Assembly (NCBI GenBank): GCA_021325255.1
Contig: JAJPHP010000071.1
Location: 1 to 64,000 of the forward strand
Length of the DNA: 64,000 nucleotides
DNA from: Nitrososphaerota archaeon
GTDB taxonomy: Archaea; Thermoproteota; Nitrososphaeria; Nitrososphaerales; CADDZS01
Direction: 5' to 3'
Part shown: one piece after another, positions 1 to 8,522 of the stretch
Layout of the letters: every line of letters starts with the position of its first letter
Position numbering within the stretch: the first letter of the stretch is position 1
Translations under genes and position numbers: made by a program
The notes under the pieces: generated by a model
The model's input: the letters and a program-made list of their open reading frames with translations, nothing else
The model's database searches: none
Told to the model about the DNA's origin: nothing

Positions 1-277
1 CCCACAGCAGATCCTTCTTCGTCCAATCGTAAGCGTAGATGGTCTTGTGCCCGTCCTCGTCTGTCGCAGTCACCGTGTTGTTCTGATAGTTGTACGAGGC
101 GGTGGAACGTGGCTCTTGAGTCAGAAGAGTCGGGAGTTTTTCTATTGCTTCTTTTTCGACTCTTTCAGGAATTCCGATAAGCGATCGACCAGTCCATCCT
201 GAAGCGTTTGTTTGACTCAAACAAAAGAAATAGGATAGATTTGGGCAAAAAATGCAGGAATTTCGCAAGTTCTTCAT
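1..277 (-). CDS. 5' part of an RHS/YD-repeat-like protein (runs off the window)
   Basis: An open minus-strand frame runs from an ATG at 275-277 to the window edge (92 codons visible). Its last third reads ASYNYQNNTVTATDEDG and then TIYAYDW, which matches the YD-repeat pattern of RHS-type proteins (aromatic-x-Y, then T-D-x-x-G, then Y-x-Y-D). The first residues after the ATG are Cys- and Phe-rich and do not look like a clean signal peptide, so the true start may be further downstream or the gene may be 5'-truncated. RHS/YD proteins are usually large secreted or toxin-delivery proteins, but only the beginning is visible here. The family assignment rests on about one repeat. Confidence 0.4.
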   Translation of the reverse strand, partial: MKNLRNSCIFCPNLSYFFCLSQTNASGWTGRSLIGIPERVEKEAIEKLPTLLTQEPRSTASYNYQNNTVTATDEDGHKTIYAYDWTKKDLLW

Positions 278-626
278 AATTGACTTTAAAGAAATCTCAT
301 CAGTTGATCCTTTGCAGGATCTGCCATCATCTTTGCGTAACATTCCGTACAAAGCCTAGTATGCTGCCCTACATCATGCAGATCCTTTTCATCTACTTCG
401 TGGGAGAGGGTCTCCCAGCCATCACATTGTGGCATCACCTAGACATCGCACTTGCGCGGGCGAGTGCTAATATGGATTTTTTCTGGTAGCCTCGATCTCC
501 TAATAGATAGTTGATGTTAGTGAATCCTGCTTAGCCAAAGTCTTTGGAACGCTTTACAATTTCGTCTTCGTTTCTTTTATCGCCCCCGCATCGTATGGAA
601 AAGTGAAGTCTGTTTTTCTATCGCAA
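278..626. other. Intergenic stretch without a recognisable gene
   Basis: Between the RHS-like fragment and the promoter of the next gene I see no convincing coding region. A 69-residue plus-strand frame at 280-489 has a random Cys/His/Trp-rich composition and no motif. No tRNA-like fold or repeat was found. Confidence 0.5.
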
Positions 627-635
627 ACATATATC
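627..635 (+). promoter_or_regulatory. TATA-like box of the LLM oxidoreductase at 667
   Basis: The AT-rich element acatatatc is centred about 36 nt upstream of the ATG. An archaeal start site about 26 nt downstream would leave a leader of roughly 10 nt. Assigned from spacing and composition only. Confidence 0.45.
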
Positions 636-666
636 ATCGTCCAAAGGTATCCCGAAAATCGCAACC

Positions 667-1653
667 ATGCGAAAAGCACTGATGCTTACCGATATGAGTG
701 GAAGCGACGCAGTGTACTGCGCGCTCAAAGCCGAAGGCAGCGGAAAGATAGAATCGGTTTGGGTCCCTGAGATGACTCGCAGAGATTCGATTTCAATCCT
801 TGGTGCCATCGCCGCAAGTACGAAGAAAATTCGCGTTGCTCCCGGGATTTTGAACGTATACTCGCGCACTCCCGCACTGATTGCGATGAGCCTTGTTACG
901 CTGCAGGAGTTGAGCAATGGGAGATTGTGCGCCGGCCTCAGCGTCGGCAACCCTGACTACGTTCATGACATTCACGGCCTCAAGGTAAAAGACAGCATCG
1001 AGCGCCTGAGAGAGGTCATCTCAATAGTGAGAAAGACCGCCGCCGGGGAGGCGAATGTGAGTTTCAAGGGGAGGGTCTTCGAGATCAAGAGCTGGAGCCC
1101 AAAGTTCCCTAAGATTGACCCCTTTCCAATTTACGTCGGGGCTCACAACCCTGGCCTGCTTCAGTTTGTAGGAGAAGCTTGCGACGGCGTGATACTCAAC
1201 TTGGTGTCGCCCGAAAACATTGGGAGTGCAGCTACGATAATCAGACAGGCCGCGTCAAACTCAGGAAGACCCTCGAATGCTGTTGACATTTCATCGATAA
1301 TGATGGTTGCAATTAACAACAGCGATGCACACGCTGCCGAGCAAAGGGTGAGAAAACAAATTGCGTTTTACCTGAGCAGGAGCAGACAAATCAGAAAGCG
1401 CTTTTCCAAATCCGCCTTTGCTGGGGAGATTACAAAAGTCGAGGAATTGATGGCGAAGGGGAAGCAAAATGAGATTGCCCCAGGTCTCTCCCAAGAGCTC
1501 GTCGACTCGATATCTGTCTACGGGACCAGAGGCGACGTGGAGGAAAGAGTTGCCGACTACGAGAAAGCAGGTCTTGATCTCGCCATACTTTACGTCGCTG
1601 GATGGATGGAAGATTCCCGATCTTTCACTGATTCTTTGCTCGGCTCAATTTGA
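667..1653 (+). CDS. LLM-class (F420/FMN-dependent) oxidoreductase, Mer-like
   Basis: A 328-residue TIM-barrel flavin/F420 enzyme of the bacterial-luciferase-like superfamily. Hallmarks are the N-terminal strand-helix SVWVPEMTRRDSISILGAI, the segment IRVAPGILNVYSRTPALIAM, the LSNGRLCAGLSVG turn and the C-terminal VYGTRGDVEERVADYEKAGLD. This arrangement resembles methylene-tetrahydromethanopterin reductase and F420-dependent dehydrogenases. The cofactor may be F420 or FMN; F420 is favoured because cofE lies in the same window. It is the first of six paralogues here and is closest in its N-terminal pattern to the copy at 44318-45325. It stands alone, opposite the ABC ATPase. The substrate is unknown. 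Confidence 0.85.
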   Translation: MRKALMLTDMSGSDAVYCALKAEGSGKIESVWVPEMTRRDSISILGAIAASTKKIRVAPGILNVYSRTPALIAMSLVTLQELSNGRLCAGLSVGNPDYVHDIHGLKVKDSIERLREVISIVRKTAAGEANVSFKGRVFEIKSWSPKFPKIDPFPIYVGAHNPGLLQFVGEACDGVILNLVSPENIGSAATIIRQAASNSGRPSNAVDISSIMMVAINNSDAHAAEQRVRKQIAFYLSRSRQIRKRFSKSAFAGEITKVEELMAKGKQNEIAPGLSQELVDSISVYGTRGDVEERVADYEKAGLDLAILYVAGWMEDSRSFTDSLLGSI

Positions 1654-1860
1654 TTCGAGACCTCTGTCATTATGAGGAAAATGATGAACGACTCGGTACG
1701 GAATAGATGGCTAAACTAAAGCGCTACCAACACATGCCGAGGAGGAATGGAGGCCCTCCCAATTCGGCTACGTAGCTGAGAGTTCCTCTACTTGCCCTAA
1801 ATCTTAGGGCATAACAGCGTGATAGCGATTCGACGCCTGTGTTTATCGCCGTGTTTTTCC

Positions 1861-3027
1861 TTACTGTTCAGGAACCACAGAAACAGCCTCTCCCCGTATC
1901 AGGACGTAGTGCTTGCCACTGGGGCTTGCAATCTCTGCTTGATTCAGATCGCAGAATCTGTGCGTTGAAACCATCAAGGTTTCGTCTCCAATTTTTACCA
2001 GGTGGTCGGTCATTGCACCCTTGTACTCGCGGGCGAGTACTTCGCACTCTTTGTACCCGCCAATAGCTGGTTTTTGGCTTGATAGTCCCACTTCGTTTGA
2101 CCGGACCATGACCAGGCATTTCTGGCCCTCCGCGAGGGAGGAAGGAAATGTGCACTCGATATCATAATCTCCCAGGATCCGAACAACTCCGTTGGAATCT
2201 CGTCCATTTTCGGCCGGGCTTCCCTTCTTGACAACCATGCCCGGAATAAGATTCGATCTTCCAACGAAGGAAGCAACGAATTGGTTGGCCGGACTATGAT
2301 ACACATTGTAGGGCGTATCCTGCTGCATTATCTTCCCTTCGTTCATCACCACAATTTTGTCCGACATCAGAAAGGCTTCTTCCTGGTCGTGAGTGACGTA
2401 CACAGACGTAATTCCAATCTTTGTGAGAAGAGCCTTTAGCTCGATTCGTGTTCTTTCCCTAATCTTCGCGTCGAGGTTGGAGAGAGGCTCGTCCAAGAGT
2501 AGCACCTTTGGTTCGTAAACCATGCTCCGTGCAAGCGCGACCCTCTGTTGCTGGCCTCCGCTGAGCTGAGCAGGATAACGATCTTCGTAACCTGCCAGTC
2601 CCACAGTTTCGAGAACCTTGTTGACTCGTGAGCGCATGTCGGCCTTGTTTGTGTGGCGCACCCTTAGACCATAAGCAACATTGTCGTACACTTTCATGTG
2701 AGGCCAGAGCGCATAGCTCTGAAACACGAGACCGATGTTTCTCTTCTCTGGAGGGACGAATATGCCCTTTTCAATCGATGTAACTACTTTGCCGTCGATC
2801 ACAATCTCTCCTTCGTCAGGCTTTTCCAGCCCGGCGATGCACCTTAGAGTCGTGGTCTTGCCGCATCCAGAGGGACCAAAAAGTGTGACAACCTCGCGGC
2901 CGACTTCGAAGGAGATATGATCTATGGCAGCGATGTTGCTGCCTTTGACAAATTTCTTTGTTAGATTAGTAACTTTGATAATAGGTTCTGATCCACGAGT
3001 CTGCTGCTGAATAGCTACAGTTTGCAT
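1861..3027 (-). CDS. ABC transporter ATP-binding protein (Fe3+/spermidine/sugar importer type)
   Basis: A 388-residue importer ATPase. Walker A GPSGCGKTT lies at 51-59, the Q-loop glutamine near 103, signature LSGGQQQR at 155-162, Walker B VLLLDEP at 175-181 and the switch histidine VTHDQEE at about 213. Some 150 C-terminal residues form a TOBE-like regulatory region, as in PotA, FbpC and MalK. No permease or binding protein is adjacent. The Fe3+-type binding protein and two-domain permease at 25186-28104 have no ATPase of their own, so this could be their energising subunit, an inference supported only by family type. A possible TATA box (atataatt) lies at 3076-3085. Confidence 0.9.
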   Translation of the reverse strand: MQTVAIQQQTRGSEPIIKVTNLTKKFVKGSNIAAIDHISFEVGREVVTLFGPSGCGKTTTLRCIAGLEKPDEGEIVIDGKVVTSIEKGIFVPPEKRNIGLVFQSYALWPHMKVYDNVAYGLRVRHTNKADMRSRVNKVLETVGLAGYEDRYPAQLSGGQQQRVALARSMVYEPKVLLLDEPLSNLDAKIRERTRIELKALLTKIGITSVYVTHDQEEAFLMSDKIVVMNEGKIMQQDTPYNVYHSPANQFVASFVGRSNLIPGMVVKKGSPAENGRDSNGVVRILGDYDIECTFPSSLAEGQKCLVMVRSNEVGLSSQKPAIGGYKECEVLAREYKGAMTDHLVKIGDETLMVSTHRFCDLNQAEIASPSGKHYVLIRGEAVSVVPEQ

Positions 3028-3317
3028 CTATATGACCGGCAGGTTATTCTGCTCTCACAAAGTCAAGCCAAGTGGCATATAATTATTGCCCTCTTTCACA
3101 CACGCGTGACGCCTCGTCAACTGATAGTGTGTTGACTACCCCCTTCTAAAAGAGTGAAAGAAGGAAACAGGATGCATGTGTGTGCATCTAGGCAATCATA
3201 AGGAAAAGGGGCAGAGAGAAAAAGATCTGGGCCTCCTCCTCTCATTCTGATTATGCTTTTTTTTTTGGCGATAGAAAAAGCGTGGATAAAGCAGAGGGGA
3301 AGGATTTATCTCTGTTC
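3028..3317. other. Intergenic region with one short hairpin and a T10 run
   Basis: This gap lies between the aldehyde dehydrogenase stop and the ABC ATPase start, both minus strand. It has a perfect 6-bp inverted repeat (GATGCA 3171-3176, TGCATC 3183-3188) and a plus-strand run of ten T at 3257-3266. The T run has the wrong orientation to terminate the minus-strand genes. No gene is seen. Confidence 0.5.
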
Positions 3318-4796
3318 TTAGGCACCAAGCGAGATGTGAATTCTCTTCAACAGAGTGTACTCCTCAACGCTTCCCATCGAGCCTATTCCGCTCTCCTTGT
3401 AAGCTGAGCCAACTATTCCGTAGGAGTTGAAGTATCCCGATCCCTTTGGTTCGGAGTTGACCCATACCATTCCAGCTTTGGTTCTCTTGGCGGCGCGAAT
3501 TGCTTTGGACAGGTCATTGGTCCATATGACGGCAGATAGCCCGTACACGGTATCGTTTGCAAGGGATATTGCTTCGTCGAGATCTACGAAAGGAGTGACA
3601 GTTACAACCGGGCCAAATATCTCATCCTGTGCAATCTTCGAGTCCATAGGGACGTCGTCGAACAGCGTGGGTTCTACAAAGTTCCCTTTGTCGTACTGCT
3701 CTCCGGTGAGCCTACCTCCGCCCATCACGAGCTTTGCGTCTTTCTTTCCCTGTTCGATGTACTCCATGACCCTGCCCAGCTGGGTCTTGTTCACGACCGG
3801 GCCGATTTCAGAAGCGGGGTCGAGGCCGTGCCCCACCTTCATCTTGGCCGTTGTAGCCTGGAATGCCCTAACAAAGTCGTCGTGGTGGGACTTTTCAACT
3901 AGGATCCTTGTGCTCGCAAAGCAGATCTGCCCGGCGTGGTAGAGGCAGGCGCCGCTCACGCTGTCCTTTGCCACCTTTTGAAAATCTCCGTCGCCGAAGA
4001 CAATGTTCGGCGATTTACCTCCGAGCTCGAGCGAGACCTTCTTCACGTTATTCGCGGCGAGCCTCAGTATTTCCTTGCCCGTGCTCAAATCACCGGTAAA
4101 ACTCACCATTTCTACATTCTTGTTTGAAGCGAGCTCCGCCCCAACTGTTGAGCCTGATCCGCACACGCAGTTGATCACCCCTTTTGGAATGTCGGGGAAC
4201 TTGCTCAAAATTCTGATCAGCTCCATTGTGCCTCCCGCAGTCGCGCTAGCTGGTTTTATCACAACCGTACACCCCGCCGCGAGAGCCGGCGCAAGAGATC
4301 TTCCGAGCAGGGAGATGGGTGCATTCCATGGCACTATGATTCCTACGACGCCGACCGGCTCTCTCATCGCAAGGTCGACCTCATCTCCGCTCGAGTTTGT
4401 GACCGAACCCATGAGAAATCTAGCCTTAAATGCCGCATTCTCGACGACGGAGGGCAGCTTTGTGTACTCTATCAGATTGTACTTGAAGGGCTTGCCGCAC
4501 TCCCTTGTCAGAATCGAAGCCGCGTCTTCCATTTTGGTGGCTCCCAGGTACCTCGCGAGCTTTGCAAGGATCGTTGTCCTGAATTGCACGTCGGTCGCCC
4601 ACTTTGAGTTCTGAAAAGCTCGGTTTGCAGCTTCTATTGCAGCTTTCATGTCCTCGACTGAGCTGGACTGACAAACAGACACTTCCTGCCCGTTTCCCGG
4701 ATCGAAGGTCTTGAACGTCTCCTTCGCAGAAGATTCGGTCCACTCGCCGTTGATGTAATTTCGGTACGCGGTCGCCTCAACTATGTTGGTTTGCAC
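3318..4796 (-). CDS. Aldehyde dehydrogenase (NAD(P)-dependent, ALDH superfamily)
   Basis: A full-length 492-residue ALDH that oxidises an aldehyde to a carboxylate. The oxyanion-hole asparagine is in PWNAP (N157), the cofactor lysine in VIKPASA (K181), the general base in LELGGKSP (E258) and the nucleophile in GQICFAS (C292). The C-terminal EIFGPVV motif is present. The start is GTG, and the preceding 390 bases carry inverted repeats but no clear TATA box. It is downstream of and codirectional with the UbiD gene; an aromatic aldehyde or semialdehyde substrate is possible but unproven. Confidence 0.93.
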   Translation of the reverse strand: MQTNIVEATAYRNYINGEWTESSAKETFKTFDPGNGQEVSVCQSSSVEDMKAAIEAANRAFQNSKWATDVQFRTTILAKLARYLGATKMEDAASILTRECGKPFKYNLIEYTKLPSVVENAAFKARFLMGSVTNSSGDEVDLAMREPVGVVGIIVPWNAPISLLGRSLAPALAAGCTVVIKPASATAGGTMELIRILSKFPDIPKGVINCVCGSGSTVGAELASNKNVEMVSFTGDLSTGKEILRLAANNVKKVSLELGGKSPNIVFGDGDFQKVAKDSVSGACLYHAGQICFASTRILVEKSHHDDFVRAFQATTAKMKVGHGLDPASEIGPVVNKTQLGRVMEYIEQGKKDAKLVMGGGRLTGEQYDKGNFVEPTLFDDVPMDSKIAQDEIFGPVVTVTPFVDLDEAISLANDTVYGLSAVIWTNDLSKAIRAAKRTKAGMVWVNSEPKGSGYFNSYGIVGSAYKESGIGSMGSVEEYTLLKRIHISLGA

Positions 4797-5189
4797 GTCT
4801 TGCTACTCTCTCCATCCCTGTTACTCTTTACTCGCAGCGGTAGAGAGGATGAGCATATCTTGCGAGATTAATACGTGTCTATGAAGGAAGAAAACCATAG
4901 ACCTGGCTCTTCAAAGAGCTGGCGCTCAGAGGAGTCACGTTCAGTTCACATCAACGTGACTTTGGCTATCAATTATTTGACATCTAATAACTGATTAGAA
5001 GCAAAACAAAAGGTGACCGACAGTACTCCGTCGATAGAGAGCAAAAAAACGAAACGAGGAAAAGAGAGGCCCCGACGTTACATCGTTCTGTATCGGGTTT
5101 TCTTCCTCTTTCTTGCCAGATTAGGATGCTCTCCCCCCAAGAAAAGATGGGGAGAAAAAGATGGGAATTGAGCTTTTTTGCTTGCTCAA
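4797..5189. other. Gap between ubiD-like and aldehyde dehydrogenase genes with four inverted repeats
   Basis: Four perfect inverted repeats occupy this gap: GCTCTT/AAGAGC at 4906-4911 and 4914-4919; AGTCACGTT/AACGTGACT at 4933-4941 and 4953-4961; CTCCCC/GGGGAG at 5131-5136 and 5149-5154; and AATTGAGC/GCTCAATT at 5166-5173 and 5184-5191. The last overlaps the UbiD stop codon and is probably a 3'-end hairpin. The second has the shape of an operator, about 140 bases upstream of the aldehyde dehydrogenase start. No gene is supported here. Confidence 0.5.
4933..4961. promoter_or_regulatory. 9-bp perfect inverted repeat, possible operator
   Basis: AGTCACGTT and AACGTGACT are separated by 11 bases. 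The arms are long enough to bind a dimeric regulator or form an RNA hairpin. The site lies upstream of the aldehyde dehydrogenase gene. Its function is inferred from symmetry only. Confidence 0.3.
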
Positions 5190-5191
5190 TT
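5166..5191 (-). terminator. Stem-loop at the 3' end of the UbiD gene
   Basis: A perfect 8-bp stem (AATTGAGC/GCTCAATT) with a 10-base loop begins at the UbiD stop codon and is followed downstream by a second stem (5131-5154). The pair probably defines the transcript end or stabilises it. Confidence 0.35.
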
Positions 5192-6650
5192 ACTGATTGA
5201 GTATCTTGCCCCATTTCTCCAGCGTCTTTTTCTTCAGCTCTGGGCTGATCGAGTTTACCGGCGGGAAGTCTTTGATCCAGTCAAAGGGCCTACACGCATT
5301 GATCAGAGCCTTGCTGTTGGTGAGGTCTCCCCTGTCCCTCTTCCAGGGCGGGATCCTCGGGTCAAGGTAGGTGCTCCACGTGTTGTCTATGATATCTACG
5401 GACGTCGCCGGGTCTGAACGGGAAGCTACAGCCCACATTACGTCTGGCAGGTTTGTCGGATCGATGTCCTCGTCGACTACGATTACGTACCTGCCCAGAT
5501 AGCCTCCAGACCTTGCCCCGGCCGCGACAAGCAGCGCCTGCTTTGCGTGCCCAACGTACCTCTGCTTGAGACTGATGACTATGAAAGGTAGACCGCCCCC
5601 GCCAGATGTACTGCAGAAGTAAGTCCATACTCCCTTGACATCTTGGATTCCTGCCTTCTCCAGAGTGTCCCACAGCACGGCCGCTCCAAACGGAATGCCG
5701 TGCGCGTAAAGCGTGGTTGGTTTGATAGGAGGAGCTCCCGCAATTATTGGGTCGTTGCGATACATGACGGATTGGACCTTGATGATTGGCTCGGTCCTCG
5801 CGCCGTGAGCATAGTATCCGGGCCACTCTCCGAATGGACCCTCAATCATCGATTCCTTTTCGGGAGGTGGAAGTTCGCCTTCGATCACAATCTCCGCAGT
5901 TGCGGGTATCGGCAGACCGGTAACAGGTCCTCGGATGACATCCACTGGCTTGCCGCCCCTAGCCCAGCCCGCCCAGTCGTATTCCGAAGTTCCATAGTGC
6001 ACCGCGTAAGTAGCGGCCATCCAGATCGCGGGCTCCTGGCCGAAAGTGACTGCGACGGGGCAGCTCTTTCCCTTCGACCAGTACTTCCTCTCCATAATGC
6101 TACCGTGATGCCCTGGCGAGATATAGAGGCCGAGAGTATTCTTGTTGTGTATCTGCAACCTGTAGACGCCTAAATTTACCCAGCCTTCTTCCGGGTCTCT
6201 GGTGATAACCATGCACGCGGTCCCAATGTACCTTCCTCCATCGAGCTCGTGCCACTTTGGGGTCGGGAACTTGAAAAGATCCACCTTGTCGCCCGTGTCG
6301 ATGTTCTCCTTTACCGGTCCATCGCTAACTTCCCTCGGCGGCACCGGTGAGTAGGTGGGTATCTTTTCCTTCCAGTACTTGAGAAGCTCCACCTTGGTCA
6401 GATTGATTGGAATGTCAAGCGCGAGCGCGGTGCGCTTTGGCGTATTCATAATGTTCGAAGCTACTCTGTATCCCTTCGGGTACCCCTTGATCTTATCGAA
6501 CATCAGCAAGGGATGAGTATCCGGATGGTCTATCTCGGAAGTCTCTGTGATCGCGCCGATCTCCAAGTCCCAGTCCGCTCCTTCGATGTCTTTCACTTCA
6601 TTCAGTTGACGACATCGGTCAATGAACTCTCTAAAATCCTCAAATGGCAT
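5190..6650 (-). CDS. UbiD-family prenyl-FMN-dependent (de)carboxylase
   Basis: A 486-residue UbiD-fold enzyme, which reversibly (de)carboxylates aromatic or alpha,beta-unsaturated acids using prenylated FMN. Family landmarks are WVNLGVYRLQIHNKNTLGLY around 157-176 (conserved Arg164), the GSIMERKYW segment, the acidic strand AEIVIEGEL at 252-260 and EGPFGEWPGYY at 270-280, where the catalytic R-E-E triad resides. Length is normal. No UbiX flavin prenyltransferase is in the window, so the cofactor must come from elsewhere. Substrate is unknown; association with aldehyde dehydrogenase and CoA-transferase genes suggests an aromatic or heteroaromatic acid. Confidence 0.9.
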   Translation of the reverse strand: MPFEDFREFIDRCRQLNEVKDIEGADWDLEIGAITETSEIDHPDTHPLLMFDKIKGYPKGYRVASNIMNTPKRTALALDIPINLTKVELLKYWKEKIPTYSPVPPREVSDGPVKENIDTGDKVDLFKFPTPKWHELDGGRYIGTACMVITRDPEEGWVNLGVYRLQIHNKNTLGLYISPGHHGSIMERKYWSKGKSCPVAVTFGQEPAIWMAATYAVHYGTSEYDWAGWARGGKPVDVIRGPVTGLPIPATAEIVIEGELPPPEKESMIEGPFGEWPGYYAHGARTEPIIKVQSVMYRNDPIIAGAPPIKPTTLYAHGIPFGAAVLWDTLEKAGIQDVKGVWTYFCSTSGGGGLPFIVISLKQRYVGHAKQALLVAAGARSGGYLGRYVIVVDEDIDPTNLPDVMWAVASRSDPATSVDIIDNTWSTYLDPRIPPWKRDRGDLTNSKALINACRPFDWIKDFPPVNSISPELKKKTLEKWGKILNQ

Positions 6651-6671
6651 GAGAAGCCGCTTCTTTTTAGA

Positions 6672-6680
6672 GAATTAAAA
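6672..6680 (-). promoter_or_regulatory. TATA-like box of the UbiD gene
   Basis: Minus-strand ttttaattc is centred 26 nt before the ATG at 6650, the spacing expected of a leaderless archaeal transcript. Confidence 0.55.
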
Positions 6681-6821
6681 ACGTTCTGAGAAGTTTTGCA
6701 CTTTTGGAGATACTGCGCCAGAGAATTTGGAAAGAAAACGCAAGAGGGCTTTTGCTTATCGCAGTTTGCTGTGCTTGCCAAAAAAAGAAACACAAATGCG
6801 GTCAGAACGGACCATCGTATT

Positions 6822-7373
6822 TCATTTGCGTGAACCAATTAAGCCAATAGCCAGAGCGAGATCCCCCTGCGCGCTGGTGAAATCGTCTCTGCCAAAGTCC
6901 CTCGGATCTACAAACTCGATGGATGAAAACCAGGGTCTCTTCCTTATCTCCTCGTTTGTCTTAACCTTGAAGACGAAGCAGTAATCCCAGTGCATGTTTC
7001 CTGGAAAGATGTTGCTCGGGTCGTAGAAATTGTACAGCTTGCCAGGACCCGCGCTGAAGCTTTTGATTCCGAGTTGCTCTTTCAAGATTCGCTTCAGGGC
7101 CTCCTCTGGCGCCTCTCCCTCCCTGACGTAGCCTCCGGGAAAGAGCCATGACTTGGTGAATTTTTTCAGCCTCTCTTGGTTCATCAATCTAATGTTTGGC
7201 GACCATTCAGTAAGCCACTTTCTTCTGTTAGTCGGTTTTACAAGCAGCACTTTGTTCCCTCTCCTTATGACAGCAAACACGGAGATGCAAAAACCACCGG
7301 CTGGAGTGTCGTGCTTGGGCGAGGGGCCATAGTAAGCGAATTGATGGACGACCAAATTGGAAAAGAAAATCAC
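6822..7373 (-). CDS. Nudix-fold protein with a degenerate Nudix box
   Basis: A 183-residue protein with a Nudix-like core: strand VLLVKPT, then FPGGYVREGEAPEEAL. Against the G-x5-E-x7-R-E-U-x-E-E-x-G-U box it has G81, E87, R95, E99 and G102, but Ile96 replaces the first Glu of the R-E pair and Gln100 replaces the last Glu. These positions coordinate Mg2+ in active Nudix hydrolases, so activity may be weakened or altered. The first 25 residues are not typical and the start could be later. It is convergent with nothing and lies between the UbiD and DMT genes, all minus strand. Confidence 0.75.
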   Translation of the reverse strand: MIFFSNLVVHQFAYYGPSPKHDTPAGGFCISVFAVIRRGNKVLLVKPTNRRKWLTEWSPNIRLMNQERLKKFTKSWLFPGGYVREGEAPEEALKRILKEQLGIKSFSAGPGKLYNFYDPSNIFPGNMHWDYCFVFKVKTNEEIRKRPWFSSIEFVDPRDFGRDDFTSAQGDLALAIGLIGSRK

Positions 7374-7442
7374 TCAGGAAATCGAAATGAGTAAGGGTCT
7401 AGGTAAAGTTTTGATCCCGCGAGAAAAATGGGTTTCTTTTCT

Positions 7443-8369
7443 TCAAAATGACACCAGAACTACGCCGAGCACCGATGAAATTATTCCAAGAATCGTCCGC
7501 CTATCTATAACTTCAACCTCCCTGATCAGGAAGTATGAGAGTATCAACGTGATCATGGGATTGGTTCCGTTTACTGTTGCTACAACGGTAACCGGCAAAA
7601 TCTGGAGTGCGGCGTACTTGTAATACTGCCCGAAACCACCAAGTATCGTGGCGACTACTACGAAGATGAAACTCTTCCTGTCCGACCTGTACTTGTTCTC
7701 GATTCCGGACCTGCTCTGGACAAGAATTACTATCGGAATTATACCGACCAATGAAGTGATGTAGGTGAAGAAGGTGGCACCTATCGGATCTTTGTAGACC
7801 GTTATCGCAATCTGCATCAGGTCTTGAGTTACGCCCCAGAAAAATCCTCCCGCGAGGCCATAGATCAGGCCTGTTTTCATTTGCTCGGATGTTATGCTGG
7901 ATACAACGTAGGAAGAATAGGACGAGTTGGATTTCGATGAGTGAATCTTGCTATAAGAGATGACAAAGATTCCTAGCAAGACCAGTGCAACTCCAAGTGC
8001 CGAGAGCAAGTCGATGCGCTGGTTCAGGAACACTATTGCGATGACCACAGCATAGACGATCTGACTTGCCCCCAGGATGGTTCCTCTGTTGGCACCGACC
8101 AAGGAAATGCTCTTCCAGATGAAGTACCTGCCTCCCACGTAGTTCGTGAGTCCGATTATTACGAAGAGCAGGATCACTTCCGTTGTAATCTCTTGCGCGT
8201 CAAACCCAAGAAAAAGCAAGGGTATACCAAAAATAGGGATCGAGATCAGTATGGAGATCAGCGTCGCGTAGGACTCGTCGAGTCCGAACAGTGATTTGCG
8301 CACCGCGAGCTTGTTTGCACCGAGGCAACACGTCGAGACTATTGTATAGAGCAGCCCGAGCGTGTCCAT
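7443..8369 (-). CDS. DMT-superfamily (EamA-like) permease
   Basis: A 308-residue integral membrane protein with about ten hydrophobic helices in two five-helix halves, the EamA/drug-metabolite transporter layout. The loop VGANRGTILGASQIVYAVV and the C-terminal helix TVVATVNGTNPMITLILSYF are characteristic. The homologue at 57757-58662 shares the GANxxxxL..xxxIYxVxxAxVFL pattern. It probably exports or imports a small metabolite across the cytoplasmic membrane. The substrate is unknown. Confidence 0.85.
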   Translation of the reverse strand: MDTLGLLYTIVSTCCLGANKLAVRKSLFGLDESYATLISILISIPIFGIPLLFLGFDAQEITTEVILLFVIIGLTNYVGGRYFIWKSISLVGANRGTILGASQIVYAVVIAIVFLNQRIDLLSALGVALVLLGIFVISYSKIHSSKSNSSYSSYVVSSITSEQMKTGLIYGLAGGFFWGVTQDLMQIAITVYKDPIGATFFTYITSLVGIIPIVILVQSRSGIENKYRSDRKSFIFVVVATILGGFGQYYKYAALQILPVTVVATVNGTNPMITLILSYFLIREVEVIDRRTILGIISSVLGVVLVSF

Positions 8370-8522
8370 TTCAAAAAGTACTCCTCCCGCTTTCTCCGTT
8401 TTTCTTTCCCTTGGCTGCTTCCTTCGCTTTCTTCTAAAAGCTCAGAGAGTTAGATAATCATCGCGTCTTTCGGCAAGGGGAAAAAGCAAAGGAAACTTGC
8501 GAGAATGACTGCAACGGAGCTA

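Noticed and set aside
280..489. 69-residue plus-strand frame
   Set aside because: Cys/His/Trp-rich random composition, no motif, and poor promoter context.
3257..3266. Run of ten T as a terminator
   Set aside because: It lies on the plus strand, while the flanking genes are on the minus strand.
4984..5214. 76-residue minus-strand frame
   Set aside because: It overlaps the UbiD 3' end and hairpins and has no recognisable domain.
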